Of a stretch of 64,000 bases of DNA, positions 1 to 9,493 are shown piece after piece. The notes under the pieces were generated by a model. That model was not told the DNA's origin. It worked only from the letters and a program-made list of their open reading frames with translations, and searched no databases. How positions within the stretch are numbered: position 1 is the first letter of the stretch; each line of letters opens with the position of its first letter. The position numbers and the translations under genes are program-made. The DNA is taken from the NCBI GenBank assembly GCA_030427085.1, contig JAUHXH010000002.1, positions 868,001 through 932,000 of the forward strand. Reading direction: 5' to 3'. The stretch is from Gammaproteobacteria bacterium. GTDB lineage: Bacteria; Pseudomonadota; Gammaproteobacteria; Pseudomonadales; Halieaceae.

Positions 1-1
1 C

Positions 2-220
2 GCCTGGGCCTATGTGTGGCGCGTCCCCTTTGACACTGCTGCCCCGGCGGCGTTGATCGGTACTTCCAACTTTTTCGAGTTGGCGGTAGCGGTGGCAATT
101 AGTCTGTTCGGTTTACATTCAGGCGCGGCTCTGGCAACGGTGGTGGGGGTGCTGGTGGAAGTGCCGGTGATGTTGTCGCTGGTTGCTCTGGCCAACTATT
201 TGCGGCCTCGATTTACCTGA
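2..220 (+). CDS. Arsenite efflux carrier, Acr3 type (C-terminal part only)
   Basis: The window opens inside this gene, and only the last 72 residues are present. They are very hydrophobic and contain the stretch [20 protein letters not shown] followed by [20 protein letters not shown] recognise this as the C-terminal end of Acr3 (ArsB/BASS superfamily) arsenite-proton antiporters of the inner membrane. Two membrane segments are visible and the protein ends LRPRFT before TGA. Arsenic partners such as arsR or arsC, if present, lie before the window. Nothing in the following heme genes is related to arsenic, so this is probably the last gene of its own unit. Confidence 0.8.
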   Translation, partial: AWAYVWRVPFDTAAPAALIGTSNFFELAVAVAISLFGLHSGAALATVVGVLVEVPVMLSLVALANYLRPRFT

Positions 221-239
221 TCGTTTCTGCCAATCCTTC

Positions 240-258
240 CGGGGCTATTGCAGGCCCC
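240..258 (+). terminator. Possible hairpin after the acr3-like gene
   Basis: GGGGC at 241-245 pairs with GCCCC at 254-258 around an 8-base loop, 20 bases after the stop codon. There is no U-tract, so this is only a weak terminator candidate. It is the only structure seen in the 124 bases before hemC. Confidence 0.25.
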
Positions 259-344
259 GTCACGGTCTGGCTTCGTTCGCCCGCCCGCCCCCTCGCTGGT
301 ATCATTGGCGCCCCGAGAACAAACGCCTGATGCCGGCTTACGAT

Positions 345-1271
345 ATGCCCAAGACCCTAACCATTGCCACCCGTGAAAGCCCTCTGGCCCTCTGGCAAGC
401 GCATTTCGTGCGCGACGCCCTGCAGCGGCATCACCCGGAGTTGCAGGTGGAGCTGTTGGGAATGACCTCCCGCGGTGATCAGTTACTGGATACCCCCCTG
501 GCGAAAGTGGGTGGCAAGGGCCTGTTCGTGAAGGAGCTGGAAACCGCCCTGCTGGATGGCTCGGCTGATATCGCCGTGCATTCCATGAAAGACGTACCGA
601 TGGCCTTTCCATCCGGCCTCGGCCTCGGTGTGATCTGTGAGCGCGAAGATCCCCGCGACGCCTTCGTCAGTAACACTTTCCGTACAGTGGACGCGCTGCC
701 AGCGGGCGCGATTGTGGGCACGTCCAGCTTGCGTCGGGAATGCCAGCTTCGCGCCCGCCGCCCCGACCTTACCGTGAATTTCTTGCGCGGTAATGTGAAT
801 ACACGCCTGCGCAAATTGGACGACGGCGAATACGACGCGATCATTCTGGCCAGCGCCGGATTGCTACGGCTGGAAATGGCGGATCGCATCGCGTCGCATC
901 TCAGCCCGGAAGAATCCTTGCCCGCCGGTGGGCAAGGCGCGGTGGGTATTGAATTACGGGTGGATGACGCCCAGACGGCCGCGCTGATCGCGCCCCTGCA
1001 CCATCAGCCCACCGCAGACCGCGTGGTGGCGGAACGTGCGCTGAATGAACGTCTCCAGGGCGGCTGCCAGGTGCCGATTGCGGCCTACTGCGAGCGCAGT
1101 GAGGCCGGGGACTTGTGGCTGCGTGCACTGGTAGGCCAACCCGACGGCACGGTATTGCTTCGCGCGGAGGCAAAGGCCCCGGTCGCCGAGGCTGAAGCCC
1201 TCGGTATTGCTGTGGCGGAAGATCTGCTGCAACAGGGGGCAGGGGAGATCCTCGCCGCCGTCTATGGCTAG
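345..1271 (+). CDS. hemC: Porphobilinogen deaminase (hydroxymethylbilane synthase)
   Basis: HemC joins four porphobilinogens into hydroxymethylbilane in tetrapyrrole synthesis, in the cytoplasm. The protein begins [19 protein letters not shown], the usual HemC N-terminus with the ATRxSxLALWQ motif. It continues with SMKDVP and the GTSSLRR substrate-binding motif. The dipyrromethane cofactor cysteine lies in [12 protein letters not shown] near residue 240. The 308 residues from ATG 345 match the family. An in-frame ATG at 330 would add five residues. No strong Shine-Dalgarno sequence precedes either start. The end overlaps hemD by 8 bases. Confidence 0.97.
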   Translation: MPKTLTIATRESPLALWQAHFVRDALQRHHPELQVELLGMTSRGDQLLDTPLAKVGGKGLFVKELETALLDGSADIAVHSMKDVPMAFPSGLGLGVICEREDPRDAFVSNTFRTVDALPAGAIVGTSSLRRECQLRARRPDLTVNFLRGNVNTRLRKLDDGEYDAIILASAGLLRLEMADRIASHLSPEESLPAGGQGAVGIELRVDDAQTAALIAPLHHQPTADRVVAERALNERLQGGCQVPIAAYCERSEAGDLWLRALVGQPDGTVLLRAEAKAPVAEAEALGIAVAEDLLQQGAGEILAAVYG

Positions 1272-2040
1272 ACGCTCTGTTCTGGTCACACGGCCTGAGG
1301 GGCGCGGTGAGACGCTATCCCGCTGTTTGCGTGAAGCCGGGTGTACGGTGCTGGAACAGCCCCTGATCAACATTCAGCCATTGCCGCTGAGCAAGCCCGA
1401 AGATCGGCAGCGTGTTCAGGACCTGGACCTCTATCAACACCTCATCTTCGTCTCGCTCAATGCCGTGGATTGCGGCATGGCCTGGATTGAGCAGTACTGG
1501 CCCCAATTACCTGCTGGACTGAACTGGTACGCGGTTGGCCAGAGCAGTGCGGCACGATTGTCGGACTACGGACTTCGCGTGCGGCAACCCGAGCAACGTA
1601 TGGACAGCGAGGGCCTGTTAGCACTGCCGCAGTTCCAGCAGGTGAATGGTGAGCGTGTGCTCATCGTCAGGGGCGCGGGCGGGCGGCCACTGATGGGTGA
1701 AACCCTGGTCGAGCGCGGCGCGCGAGTGGATTACCTGGAGTGTTATGAACGCGCCTGTCCCGATCTGGCGGCTGGCGATCTGGCGGCACGAATGGACGTG
1801 GCAGCGGTGGACAGTATCCTGCTGGGCAGTGGCGAAGCGCTGGACAATCTTGTGCGTTTGCTAAGTATGGATGAAAGGAATAACGTTATGGACATGTTGC
1901 TGGTGCTGCCCAGTGAGCGTGTGGCACAGCGTGCCCGGTCGCTGGGATTCAGGCACCTGCAGGTAGCTGCCAACGCGACTGACGAGGCCATGGTAGCGGC
2001 ACTGATGTCCGCAAGGCGCAACCCGGAGAGTAATGCGTGA
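1264..2040 (+). CDS. hemD: Uroporphyrinogen-III synthase
   Basis: HemD closes and inverts ring D of hydroxymethylbilane to give uroporphyrinogen III, the step after HemC. The protein begins [16 protein letters not shown]. The VTRP opening and the later GVGxxSA-like stretch ([11 protein letters not shown]) are typical of this weakly conserved family, and 258 residues is the normal length. The ATG at 1264 lies inside the end of hemC, which suggests translational coupling. The 3' end overlaps the GTG of hemX by 4 bases (GTGA). The low conservation of HemD is offset by its position between hemC and hemX. Confidence 0.93.
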   Translation: MARRSVLVTRPEGRGETLSRCLREAGCTVLEQPLINIQPLPLSKPEDRQRVQDLDLYQHLIFVSLNAVDCGMAWIEQYWPQLPAGLNWYAVGQSSAARLSDYGLRVRQPEQRMDSEGLLALPQFQQVNGERVLIVRGAGGRPLMGETLVERGARVDYLECYERACPDLAAGDLAARMDVAAVDSILLGSGEALDNLVRLLSMDERNNVMDMLLVLPSERVAQRARSLGFRHLQVAANATDEAMVAALMSARRNPESNA

Positions 2041-3245
2041 GCGAAAAGGAACAGGAAGCCCCGGCACAATCCGGGGATGAAACGCAGGAAGCGGCAGCGC
2101 CCACGCCTGCGGAGGCAGTAAGCAGCCAACCAGAAGTGGCACCAGCAGACGAGCCCGCCATCAGCGAGCCTGAACCGGAGGTAGCCCCCAAGGCTGCACC
2201 GGCTCCTGAACAACCCGCGCCCACGCCACGCCGCGGTGGCTGGTTCACCCTGTTTATCGCCCTGTTGGCACTGTTGCTCGTACTTGGACTCGGTGCCGTG
2301 GCGGCACTGTATGTGAAAGAGCGCGGAGAAGATGCAGCCCAGGTGACAACCCGACTGGAACGCCTGGAAGCCGCGGCGATGGGCCGTAATGACGACCTCG
2401 GCGCGCTCAGTGAGCGCCTGGAAAACCGTATCGACAAGGCGGTTCAACCCTTGCGTCAGGGCGCTCGCACTCGGGATGACCAATTGCGTTCGCTGGCGGC
2501 AACGCTGGAATCCCAGCGCCAGGAACTGGCGACCCTTTCCGCCACCGACCTTGAAGACTGGAACCTGGCGGAAGCGCGCTATTTATTGCGCCTGGCCAAC
2601 CAGCGGTTGCTGATGGCAGGTGATGTTCCGGCCGCCCAGGCTTTGTTGGCCAGCGCGGATGGTGTGCTGGCCGATGTCGACGACCCCGCTTTGCACGCCA
2701 CCCGCCGCGCCATTGCCAGTAACCTGGCGGCCCTGCGCGCCGTGCCCTCGGTGGATGTGGACGGCTTGTACTTGCGCGTCAATGCACTGGCCGACCAGGT
2801 AGATCAACTGGCGATTTTCCGCCTGCCGGATGCACCAGTGGGGGAGTCGGTGGGTGAGACGGAAGACTGGCAGGATCGGCTGGAGCGCGGTTACCAAGCT
2901 GGCCTGGACAAGCTGTCGAGTTATATCGTGATCCGTCGCCGCGAAGTGCCCTACGAAGCGCTGATGGACCCCCAGTGGGAGGCGCTGGTGCGCCAGAACC
3001 TGCGCATGTTGCTGGAGCAGGCCCAGGCGGCGCTGTTGTCTGGCAATCAGGTTCTGTTCCGCGAGAGTTTGCAGCGCGCGGCACGCTGGACCCAGGAATT
3101 TTTTGTGGCGGATGCGGCGGCCACCGAGGCCCTGGCCCGGGAATTGAACCGGCTGTCCGACGCTGTGGTGCAGGTCGAACTACCGGACATCTCCGAGTCC
3201 CTGCGGCAACTGGATAACGTGCTGGACGCACGGCGGGACGGGTAG
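2037..3245 (+). CDS. hemX: HemX, membrane protein of the heme operon
   Basis: 402 residues from a GTG start that overlaps the hemD stop. Residues 1-65 are rich in Pro, Ala and Glu and probably cytoplasmic. One membrane helix follows at about 69-92. The rest is a helical, probably periplasmic domain with heptad-like stretches (RLERLEAAA, LSERLENRI) and the family segment LAEARYLLRLANQRLLMAGD. This is the usual HemX layout in gammaproteobacteria. HemX was once annotated as a uroporphyrinogen methyltransferase, but no methyltransferase motif is visible and its real role is unsettled. It lies in the hemC-D-X-Y operon, 5 bases before hemY. Confidence 0.92.
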   Translation: MSEKEQEAPAQSGDETQEAAAPTPAEAVSSQPEVAPADEPAISEPEPEVAPKAAPAPEQPAPTPRRGGWFTLFIALLALLLVLGLGAVAALYVKERGEDAAQVTTRLERLEAAAMGRNDDLGALSERLENRIDKAVQPLRQGARTRDDQLRSLAATLESQRQELATLSATDLEDWNLAEARYLLRLANQRLLMAGDVPAAQALLASADGVLADVDDPALHATRRAIASNLAALRAVPSVDVDGLYLRVNALADQVDQLAIFRLPDAPVGESVGETEDWQDRLERGYQAGLDKLSSYIVIRRREVPYEALMDPQWEALVRQNLRMLLEQAQAALLSGNQVLFRESLQRAARWTQEFFVADAAATEALARELNRLSDAVVQVELPDISESLRQLDNVLDARRDG

Positions 3246-3250
3246 CGACC

Positions 3251-4507
3251 ATGCGCACACTCTTCCTGATACTGATCTTTGGTCTGCTGGCCGGCGTGGG
3301 CGTGGTCGCGCTGATCAAGACCGAGCCAGGCTATGTATTGATCTCCTATGGTAACTACACATTGGAGACCAGCGTCTGGGTCGGTCTGGTGTTGCTGGTG
3401 CTGTTCACCACCGGTCTTTACCTCGCCATCAGCCTGATCTGGCGACTGCTGCGCAGCCGCAGTTGGGTCTCGGGCTGGCTGGGTGGCCGTCGCAACCGCC
3501 GCGGCGCCAAACAGACCAACAAGGGCCTGATCAACTTTATCGAGGGTAACTGGCAGCGCGCCCGCACCCAATTGTTGAGCGGTGCACGCAAAACCGATGC
3601 GCCGTTGATCAACTACCTGATTGCCGCCCGTGCCAGTTACCAACTGGACGAACCGGAAAAAATGCGCGAATACCTGGCCCAGGCCGATGCATCCGAAACC
3701 GGTGCCGGTATCGCGGTGGAAATCACCCAGGCAGAAATCCAGTTGGGGGCGGGGCAGTACGAACAGGCCGCCGCCACCCTGGTGCGAGCGCGGCGCAATG
3801 CCGGTCGTCACCCTTATGTGTTGAGCCTGTTATTGAAGGCTTACCTGGGCCTGCGCGACTGGCAGGAGCTGGCCCTATTGATTCCTGATTGCCGCCGTTA
3901 TCAGGTCAAATCGGAAGCCGAACTGGATCGGCTGGAGCGCGAAGTGGCGCGCAATCAGCTGATGCAGGCAGCACATGCTGCGGGAGAGGGCGACGCTGAA
4001 GCCGTGCTGCACCGGCAGTGGCAGGCACTGCCCGCCAACTTGCGAAAAGATACAACGCTCGGTGCGCTGTATGTGCGGATGTTGCTGGAGTCCAAGGCGC
4101 AGGGCGCTGCGGAGAAAGTCTGCCTGCGGTTGTTAAAGTCCGGCTGGAATGATGAGCTGGTACACCTGTACGGCCTGATCGAGTCTGACGATGCTTCGCG
4201 TCAGCTGGGACGGGCGGAAAAATGGCTGGTAGATCACCCCGGCGACAGCACGCTGTTGCTAGCCTTGGGTCGTCTGGCAGCCCGCGATCGGCTTTGGGGG
4301 CGTGCCCGGGATTATTTCGAGCAGTGTTTTCGGCAGCAGCCCAGTGCGGAAGTTTGTGCGGAACTCGGCCGCTTGCTGGAACAACTCGGCGAGCCCGCAC
4401 TCGCGGCATCCTACTACCGAAAAGGCCTGCAGCTGGAGTTTGATGCACTGCCGGCGCTGCCGATGCCCGACGATTCGGGCCCGAAACGCCTGGCCGCAGA
4501 AGGATAA
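3251..4507 (+). CDS. hemY: HemY, TPR-containing inner membrane protein
   Basis: 418 residues. Two membrane helices lie at about 2-22 and 41-65. A long helical region with TPR-like repeats follows, including ALGRLAARDRLWGRARDYFEQ and AELGRLLEQLGEPALAASYYRKGL near the end. This is the proteobacterial HemY of the hemCDXY operon. It is not the Bacillus protoporphyrinogen oxidase of the same name. It is thought to act as a membrane scaffold in late heme synthesis, but the exact activity is not established. It starts 5 bases after hemX and is the last gene of the unit. Confidence 0.92.
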   Translation: MRTLFLILIFGLLAGVGVVALIKTEPGYVLISYGNYTLETSVWVGLVLLVLFTTGLYLAISLIWRLLRSRSWVSGWLGGRRNRRGAKQTNKGLINFIEGNWQRARTQLLSGARKTDAPLINYLIAARASYQLDEPEKMREYLAQADASETGAGIAVEITQAEIQLGAGQYEQAAATLVRARRNAGRHPYVLSLLLKAYLGLRDWQELALLIPDCRRYQVKSEAELDRLEREVARNQLMQAAHAAGEGDAEAVLHRQWQALPANLRKDTTLGALYVRMLLESKAQGAAEKVCLRLLKSGWNDELVHLYGLIESDDASRQLGRAEKWLVDHPGDSTLLLALGRLAARDRLWGRARDYFEQCFRQQPSAEVCAELGRLLEQLGEPALAASYYRKGLQLEFDALPALPMPDDSGPKRLAAEG

Positions 4508-4565
4508 AGCCGCCACCAGCTAGTTTCTCACACAGCATGATCAGGCCTGGGGAGGGCCCGGACGA

Positions 4566-5849
4566 ATGACTCTGTGGGTAGACTCGGCCGCTGAAGCGGT
4601 AAGCGGGATACATTCGGGCGACATGATCTGGAGCCACTCCATGGCCTCCACGCCCGTGGTGTTACTGGAGGCGCTGGCCAATCACGCGCTCAACTGTGAC
4701 AACCTCACCGTCCTGCAATTGCACCTGGAGCACGCTCAGGCTCTGGCTGACCCGAGTCTGGAGGGTCACCTGCGCTGCCGATGTTATTTCGCCGGGCGTG
4801 AAACGCGGGATCTGATCAATCAGGGGCGCGCTGATTACGTGCCCATCTTCCTGTCCGAAATTCCCCGCCTGATGCGTCGGGGCGAGCAGCGCATCGACGT
4901 CGCCCTGATCCAGGTATCAGAACCCGACCGTCACGGCGTTTGTTCGCTGGGTATGTCGGTGGAGGCAACGGCCGCCGCCTGCGAGATGGCCGAGCGCGTG
5001 ATCGCTCATGTCAATCCAAACGTACCGCGAACCCTGGGTGAAAGCGGTATCCCCCTGGACCGCATTGATGTGGCCTACCGGGCTGAACACCCGCTGATTT
5101 ACCGGGAGCCTACAGAACTATCAGAAGTGGATCGGGACATTGGTGCCCGGGTGGCGGCACTGGTGGAGGATGGCGCCTGCCTGCAGATGGGCATCGGCAG
5201 CATTCCCGATGCGGCTCTGGCCTGCCTTGGCAGCCACCGGGAGCTGGGTGTGCACACGGAGATGTTCTCCGATGGCGTGCTCGGCCTGGTGGAACAGGGG
5301 GTGATTACTAACAGCCGCAAAAAGCACGGCCGGGGCAGGGTGGTAACTTCTTTCGCCATGGGCAGCCCGGCGCTCCATGAGTTTGTTGATGACAATCCCG
5401 GCGTGGCCTTTCTGGATGTGGAGTACGTGAACAGCCCAGTGGTGATCGCCCATAACAAACGCGTCACGTCAATTAACAGCGCGCTGCAAATAGACCTCAC
5501 CGGGCAGGTATGTGCCGATTCCATCGGGCATAAAATCTACTCTGGCGTGGGCGGGCAGGTGGACTTTGTCCTCGGTGCGGCCTATTCGGAAGGGGGGAAG
5601 TCGATAATAGCCCTGCCCAGTACCGCCCGCGGCGGTAGTTTGTCACGGCTGGTGCCGAGCCTTGCCGCCGGCGCCGGGGTAGTCACAACCCGTGCTCAGG
5701 TGGATTACGTGGTGACAGAATACGGTACAGCAGAACTGCGCGGTAAATCCCTGCGCGAACGGGCAGCAGCGCTGGTGTCGATTGCTCACCCGCAGTTTCG
5801 GGAGGAGTTGTCGCGACAGGCCAGGGAAGACCTCTCGCTAAACCTTTAG
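4566..5849 (+). CDS. Acetyl-CoA hydrolase / CoA-transferase family protein
   Basis: 427 residues of the family I CoA-transferases that includes 4-hydroxybutyrate CoA-transferase and acetyl-CoA hydrolase. The motif [10 protein letters not shown] near residue 235 carries the likely catalytic glutamate that forms the glutamyl-CoA intermediate. [10 protein letters not shown] and the C-terminal [19 protein letters not shown] segment are also typical. The start follows a GGGGAGGG Shine-Dalgarno at 4549-4556. The substrate cannot be told from sequence. It may move CoA between acetyl-CoA and a short-chain acid such as 4-hydroxybutyrate, propionate or succinate. It lies 58 bases after hemY and overlaps the convergent ubiD end by 12 bases. 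Confidence 0.85.
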   Translation: MTLWVDSAAEAVSGIHSGDMIWSHSMASTPVVLLEALANHALNCDNLTVLQLHLEHAQALADPSLEGHLRCRCYFAGRETRDLINQGRADYVPIFLSEIPRLMRRGEQRIDVALIQVSEPDRHGVCSLGMSVEATAAACEMAERVIAHVNPNVPRTLGESGIPLDRIDVAYRAEHPLIYREPTELSEVDRDIGARVAALVEDGACLQMGIGSIPDAALACLGSHRELGVHTEMFSDGVLGLVEQGVITNSRKKHGRGRVVTSFAMGSPALHEFVDDNPGVAFLDVEYVNSPVVIAHNKRVTSINSALQIDLTGQVCADSIGHKIYSGVGGQVDFVLGAAYSEGGKSIIALPSTARGGSLSRLVPSLAAGAGVVTTRAQVDYVVTEYGTAELRGKSLRERAAALVSIAHPQFREELSRQAREDLSLNL

Positions 5850-7328
5850 GTCGATGCCTAACTGCGACCAGATTTCATCGATGCGTGCCACCACCGCGGG
5901 ATCGCGTTCGATGGGACGGCCCCACTCCCGGTCTGTTTCGCCCTGCCACTTGTTGGTGGCATCGAAGCCCACCTTGGAGCCCAGCCCCGATACTGGTGAG
6001 GCGAAGTCCAGGTAGTCGATGGGGGTGTTGTCCACGAACACGCAATCACGGCGCGGGTCCATGCGGGTACTCATGGCCCAGATCACATCTTTCCAGTCCC
6101 GGGGGTTTACGTCCTCATCCACCACAATCACAAACTTGGTGTACATGAACTGGCGCAGGAAGGACCAGGTGCCCAGCATCACGCGTTTGGCGTGGCCCGC
6201 GTATTCCTTACGCAAACTGATAACCGCCACGCGATAGGAGCAACCCTCCGGCGGCAGGTAAAAGTCCAGAATCTCCGGAAACTGCTTTTGCAGGATGGGC
6301 ACGAACACTTCATTCAGCGCAACGCCCAGCACGGCGGGCTCATCCGGCGGCCGGCCGGTGTAGGTGCTGTGATAGATCGGGTTTTCCCGGTGGGTCATCG
6401 CTTCCACGGTGAATACCGGGAAGGTCTCCACTTCGTTGTAGTAGCCGGTGTGATCGCCGTAGGGGCCTTCCTCGGCGGTTTCGCCGGGTTGCAGGTAACC
6501 CTCCAGAACGATCTCGCCGCGCGCGGGAATCTGCAGGCCGTGCTCTTTACAGAGCTCGGTATGACAAGCTGCCAACTCCGTTTTGGCGCCGCGTAACAAG
6601 CCGGCAAAAGCATACTCGGGAATACTGTCGGGAATCGGGGTCACAGCACCCAGCGTGGTGGCTGGGTCGGCACCCAGCACCACCGCCACCGGATAGGGTT
6701 TGTCGGGGTTGCGTTGGCACCAGTCGCGATAGTCCAAAGCGCCGCCACGGTGAGACAGCCAGCGCATGATCAGCTTGTTCTTGCCGATCAATTGCATGCG
6801 GTAGATGCCGAGATTCTGGCGCTTTTTATTCGGGCCGCGCGTAATCACCAATGGCCAGGTGATCAGCGGTGCCACATCGCCGGGCCAGCAGGTCTGGATG
6901 GGCAGCTGGGTCAGATCGACTTCGGTGCCGGTTTTGATCACTTCCTGCACGGGTGCCTTACGCACCACTTTCGGCGCCATATTCAGTACCTGTTTCAGCA
7001 GGGGTGCTTTTTCCCACGCATCCTTCAGGCCGCCGGGGGGATCGGGTTGGCGCAGGTACGCCAGGAATTCACCGACTTTGCGCAGGGCGGTGATCGAGTC
7101 CTCGCCCATTCCGTAGGCTACGCGCTGCTCGGTACCGAACAGATTGGCGAGCACAGGCGTGTCGTGACCTTTCGGGTTTTCAAACAGGATGGCCGGGCCG
7201 CCGGCACGAAGGGTGCGATCGCAAATCTCGGTCATTTCGAGGTTTGGATCGACTTCGGCGCTTACGCGCACAAGTTCGCCACGCTCTTCCAGAAATTGGA
7301 TGAACTGTCGTAGATCTGCGTATTTCAT
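5838..7328 (-). CDS. ubiD: 4-hydroxy-3-polyprenylbenzoate decarboxylase UbiD
   Basis: UbiD removes the carboxyl group from the polyprenylated benzoate intermediate of ubiquinone synthesis. It uses prenylated FMN supplied by UbiX. The 496 residues begin [22 protein letters not shown] and include [21 protein letters not shown] (which carries a family glutamate) and [18 protein letters not shown]. All are hallmarks of the long proteobacterial UbiD. Length and start fit the Escherichia coli enzyme. UbiX is not in the window. The gene runs in the same direction as rho with a 72-base gap, so it may have its own promoter. Confidence 0.97.
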   Translation of the reverse strand: MKYADLRQFIQFLEERGELVRVSAEVDPNLEMTEICDRTLRAGGPAILFENPKGHDTPVLANLFGTEQRVAYGMGEDSITALRKVGEFLAYLRQPDPPGGLKDAWEKAPLLKQVLNMAPKVVRKAPVQEVIKTGTEVDLTQLPIQTCWPGDVAPLITWPLVITRGPNKKRQNLGIYRMQLIGKNKLIMRWLSHRGGALDYRDWCQRNPDKPYPVAVVLGADPATTLGAVTPIPDSIPEYAFAGLLRGAKTELAACHTELCKEHGLQIPARGEIVLEGYLQPGETAEEGPYGDHTGYYNEVETFPVFTVEAMTHRENPIYHSTYTGRPPDEPAVLGVALNEVFVPILQKQFPEILDFYLPPEGCSYRVAVISLRKEYAGHAKRVMLGTWSFLRQFMYTKFVIVVDEDVNPRDWKDVIWAMSTRMDPRRDCVFVDNTPIDYLDFASPVSGLGSKVGFDATNKWQGETDREWGRPIERDPAVVARIDEIWSQLGIDLKV

Positions 7329-7400
7329 GGAGGGGCGCCGGCCAGAATTCGGCGCACAGTATAACAGGGGGTGGCGCTTGCCACCCCGGGGCGGCAGCGC

Positions 7401-8669
7401 TTACTTGCGCTTCATGGAGAGGAAGAATTCCTCGTTGGTTTTGGTGTCCTTGAGTTTGTCGATCAGGAACTCAATGGCGGGCAGGTCTTCCATGCCGTGC
7501 AGCAGCTTGCGCAGAATCCACATGCGCTGCAGTTCGTCTTCGCCGGTCAGCAGTTCTTCGCGGCGGGTGCCGGAGCTACGGATGTTGATGGCGGGATAAA
7601 CACGCTTCTCGGCGACCTTGCGGTCCAGGTGCAGTTCCATGTTACCGGTGCCCTTGAACTCTTCGTAGATCACCTCGTCCATTTTGGAGCCGGTATTGAT
7701 CAGGGCGGTGGCGATGATGGACAGGCTGCCACCTTCCTCGATGTTCCGCGCCGCACCGAAGAAACGCTTGGGGCGCTCCAGCGCGTGGGCGTCAACACCA
7801 CCGGTCAGTACCTTGCCGGAGCTGGGGATGACGGTGTTGTAGGCACGGGCCAGGCGGGTAATGGAGTCGAGCAGAATGACCACGTCTTTTTTGTGTTCCA
7901 CCAGGCGCTTGGCTTTTTCGATCACCATGTCGGCAACCTGCACGTGGCGCGAGGGCGGCTCGTCGAAGGTGGAGGCCACCACTTCGGCACCGCGGGCGCC
8001 CACAGAGCGTTGCATTTCGGTGACTTCTTCCGGGCGCTCATCGATCAGCAGCACGATGATGTAGCACTCGGGGTTGTTGCTGATAATCGCCTGGGCGATG
8101 TTCTGCATCATGATGGTTTTACCGGCTTTGGGCGGTGCCACCAGCAGGCCGCGCTGGCCTTTACCGATGGGCGCTACCAGGTCGATGATGCGGCCGGTTA
8201 AATCTTCGGAACTACCGTTGCCCTTTTCAAGCGCCAGGCGCTGGTCGGGAAAGAGGGGAGTGAGGTTTTCGAAGAGGATTTTGTGTTTGGAGGCTTCTGG
8301 CTTGGTGAAGTTGACGTCGCCGACCTTGAGCAAGGCGAAGTAGCGCTCGCTGTCTTTCGGGGGTCGGATTTTGCCGGATATGGTGTCGCCAGTGCGCAGA
8401 TTGAAGCGGCGGATCTGGCTGGGCGAGACGTAAATGTCGTCCGGGCCGGCCAGGTAAGAGGAGTCCGCCGAGCGCAGGAACCCGAAGCCGTCCTGCAGGA
8501 TTTCCAGTACACCATCGCCGTAAATGTCTTCACCGCTTTTCGCGTGACGCTTGAGGATGGCGAAGATGATGTCCTGCTTGCGGGAACGGGCGATGTTGTC
8601 GAGGCCAATTTCTTTGGCGATATCGATCAGTTCCTGCGTGGATTTGGTCTTGAGATCAGTCAGATTCAT
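7401..8669 (-). CDS. rho: Transcription termination factor Rho
   Basis: Hexameric RNA-dependent ATPase that ends transcription. The 422 residues begin [20 protein letters not shown] (N-terminal helix bundle). Next come the RNA-binding cold-shock-like domain with GFGFLRS, the Walker A motif PPKAGKT, Walker B VILLDSIT and the R-loop segment [21 protein letters not shown]. Length and order are standard, with no insertion domain. trxA lies upstream on the same strand, the trxA-rho order common in gammaproteobacteria. The leader between them is 279 bases long. Confidence 0.98.
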   Translation of the reverse strand: MNLTDLKTKSTQELIDIAKEIGLDNIARSRKQDIIFAILKRHAKSGEDIYGDGVLEILQDGFGFLRSADSSYLAGPDDIYVSPSQIRRFNLRTGDTISGKIRPPKDSERYFALLKVGDVNFTKPEASKHKILFENLTPLFPDQRLALEKGNGSSEDLTGRIIDLVAPIGKGQRGLLVAPPKAGKTIMMQNIAQAIISNNPECYIIVLLIDERPEEVTEMQRSVGARGAEVVASTFDEPPSRHVQVADMVIEKAKRLVEHKKDVVILLDSITRLARAYNTVIPSSGKVLTGGVDAHALERPKRFFGAARNIEEGGSLSIIATALINTGSKMDEVIYEEFKGTGNMELHLDRKVAEKRVYPAINIRSSGTRREELLTGEDELQRMWILRKLLHGMEDLPAIEFLIDKLKDTKTNEEFFLSMKRK

Positions 8670-8948
8670 AGAATTTAAAGATACAACTGGAATGGAAAAA
8701 TTAGGTTGGGTTGGCTGAGCCTTGAAGCAGGCGCCATGCCGGCACGGGTCCGGAAGTGCGGCGCGACGGCTGATAAAGAATTCGTTGGGTAGCAGAGTTA
8801 TTATCGTGGCACCGGGTGGTGCAACTCTGGCGAATGTATCACGCCCTTTGGGTAGCGTCTACAGTTTTTGTGCCGCGAATGCAGCGAGTTGTGGTGGGGT
8901 TCTGAACGGAATGCCCGGCGCGGCCTGAGCCTGCGCCGGGCCCCGGAA
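8670..8948 (-). other. trxA-rho intergenic leader
   Basis: 279 bases without a gene, between the end of trxA and the start of rho. The trxA-proximal part holds a 9-bp GC-rich hairpin, listed separately. Further on, the minus strand shows a possible sigma-70 pair: TTGCAC (8819-8824) and TAATAA (8798-8803), 15 bases apart, about 130 bases before the rho ATG. rho genes are often autoregulated through a long leader, so the length may be functional. I see no leader peptide I can support. Confidence 0.35.
8913..8941 (-). terminator. Hairpin after trxA
   Basis: GCCCGGCGC at 8913-8921 pairs perfectly with GCGCCGGGC at 8933-8941 around an 11-base loop, 8 bases beyond the trxA stop. No clear U-tract follows, so it may be a weak terminator or an RNA-stabilising structure. 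Confidence 0.5.
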
Positions 8949-9275
8949 TCAGATAACTTCCTGCACGAACTCGGTGAGCTGTGACTTGGACAGCGCGCCC
9001 ACTTTGGTGGCCTCAGCGTTGCCGCCCTTGAACACGATCAGGGTGGGAATGCCACGAATGCCGAACTTGGGCGGGATGTCGGGATTGGCGTCCACATCCA
9101 GCTTGCACACTTTCAGCTTGCCCTGGTATTCGTCGGCCAGCTCGTCCAGCACCGGTGCGATCATTTTGCAGGGTCCACACCACTCGGCCCAGAAATCCAC
9201 CAGTACCGGCGTATCGGCGCCCAGAACCTCGGTATCAAAGCTTGAATCAGTGACGTGAACAATGTGCTCGCTCAT
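8949..9275 (-). CDS. trxA: Thioredoxin 1
   Basis: 108-residue cytoplasmic thioredoxin, the general protein disulfide reductant. The active site is [10 protein letters not shown] near residues 29-38, and the conserved cis-proline lies in RGIPTLIVF. The ATG at 9275 is chosen because the protein then begins [14 protein letters not shown] as in other TrxA proteins and is preceded by GGAG. A longer frame from 9347 would add 24 unrelated residues. A good promoter lies at 9333-9360, giving a short 5' leader. Confidence 0.97.
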   Translation of the reverse strand: MSEHIVHVTDSSFDTEVLGADTPVLVDFWAEWCGPCKMIAPVLDELADEYQGKLKVCKLDVDANPDIPPKFGIRGIPTLIVFKGGNAEATKVGALSKSQLTEFVQEVI

Positions 9276-9332
9276 TTCTATCTCCAGTTGTTGCAGCAAC
9301 GCGTACGTGCCGGATGCCCGCCGCGGCTGCAC

Positions 9333-9360
9333 ATAATACCACCGCATCGTGCTGGCACAA
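9333..9360 (-). promoter_or_regulatory. Sigma-70-like promoter of trxA
   Basis: On the minus strand, TTGTGC (9355-9360) and TATTAT (9333-9338) are separated by 16 bases, about 58 bases before the trxA ATG. It lies in the 218-base divergent region shared with the TVP38-reductase gene. Confidence 0.6.
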
Positions 9361-9493
9361 TGACGGGATTCGGGTCGCTACCTCGCAGGGTTGGGCAGGG
9401 GTGACCTCAATCCGAAGCGGGCGTTCACTGGCCCGCAGGCCACGGAACACGTAAGCTTCAGCCCCATCGCTTATCGCTGCGGGAGCACTTTTC

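Noticed and set aside
183-344. 54-codon upstream extension of hemC
   Set aside because: The extra residues are not HemC-like and overlap the end of the acr3-like gene. HemC homologues start at the [12 protein letters not shown] position.
9276-9347. 24-residue N-terminal extension of thioredoxin
   Set aside because: It crosses the likely promoter, and homologues begin at MSEHIVHV with a GGAG before it.
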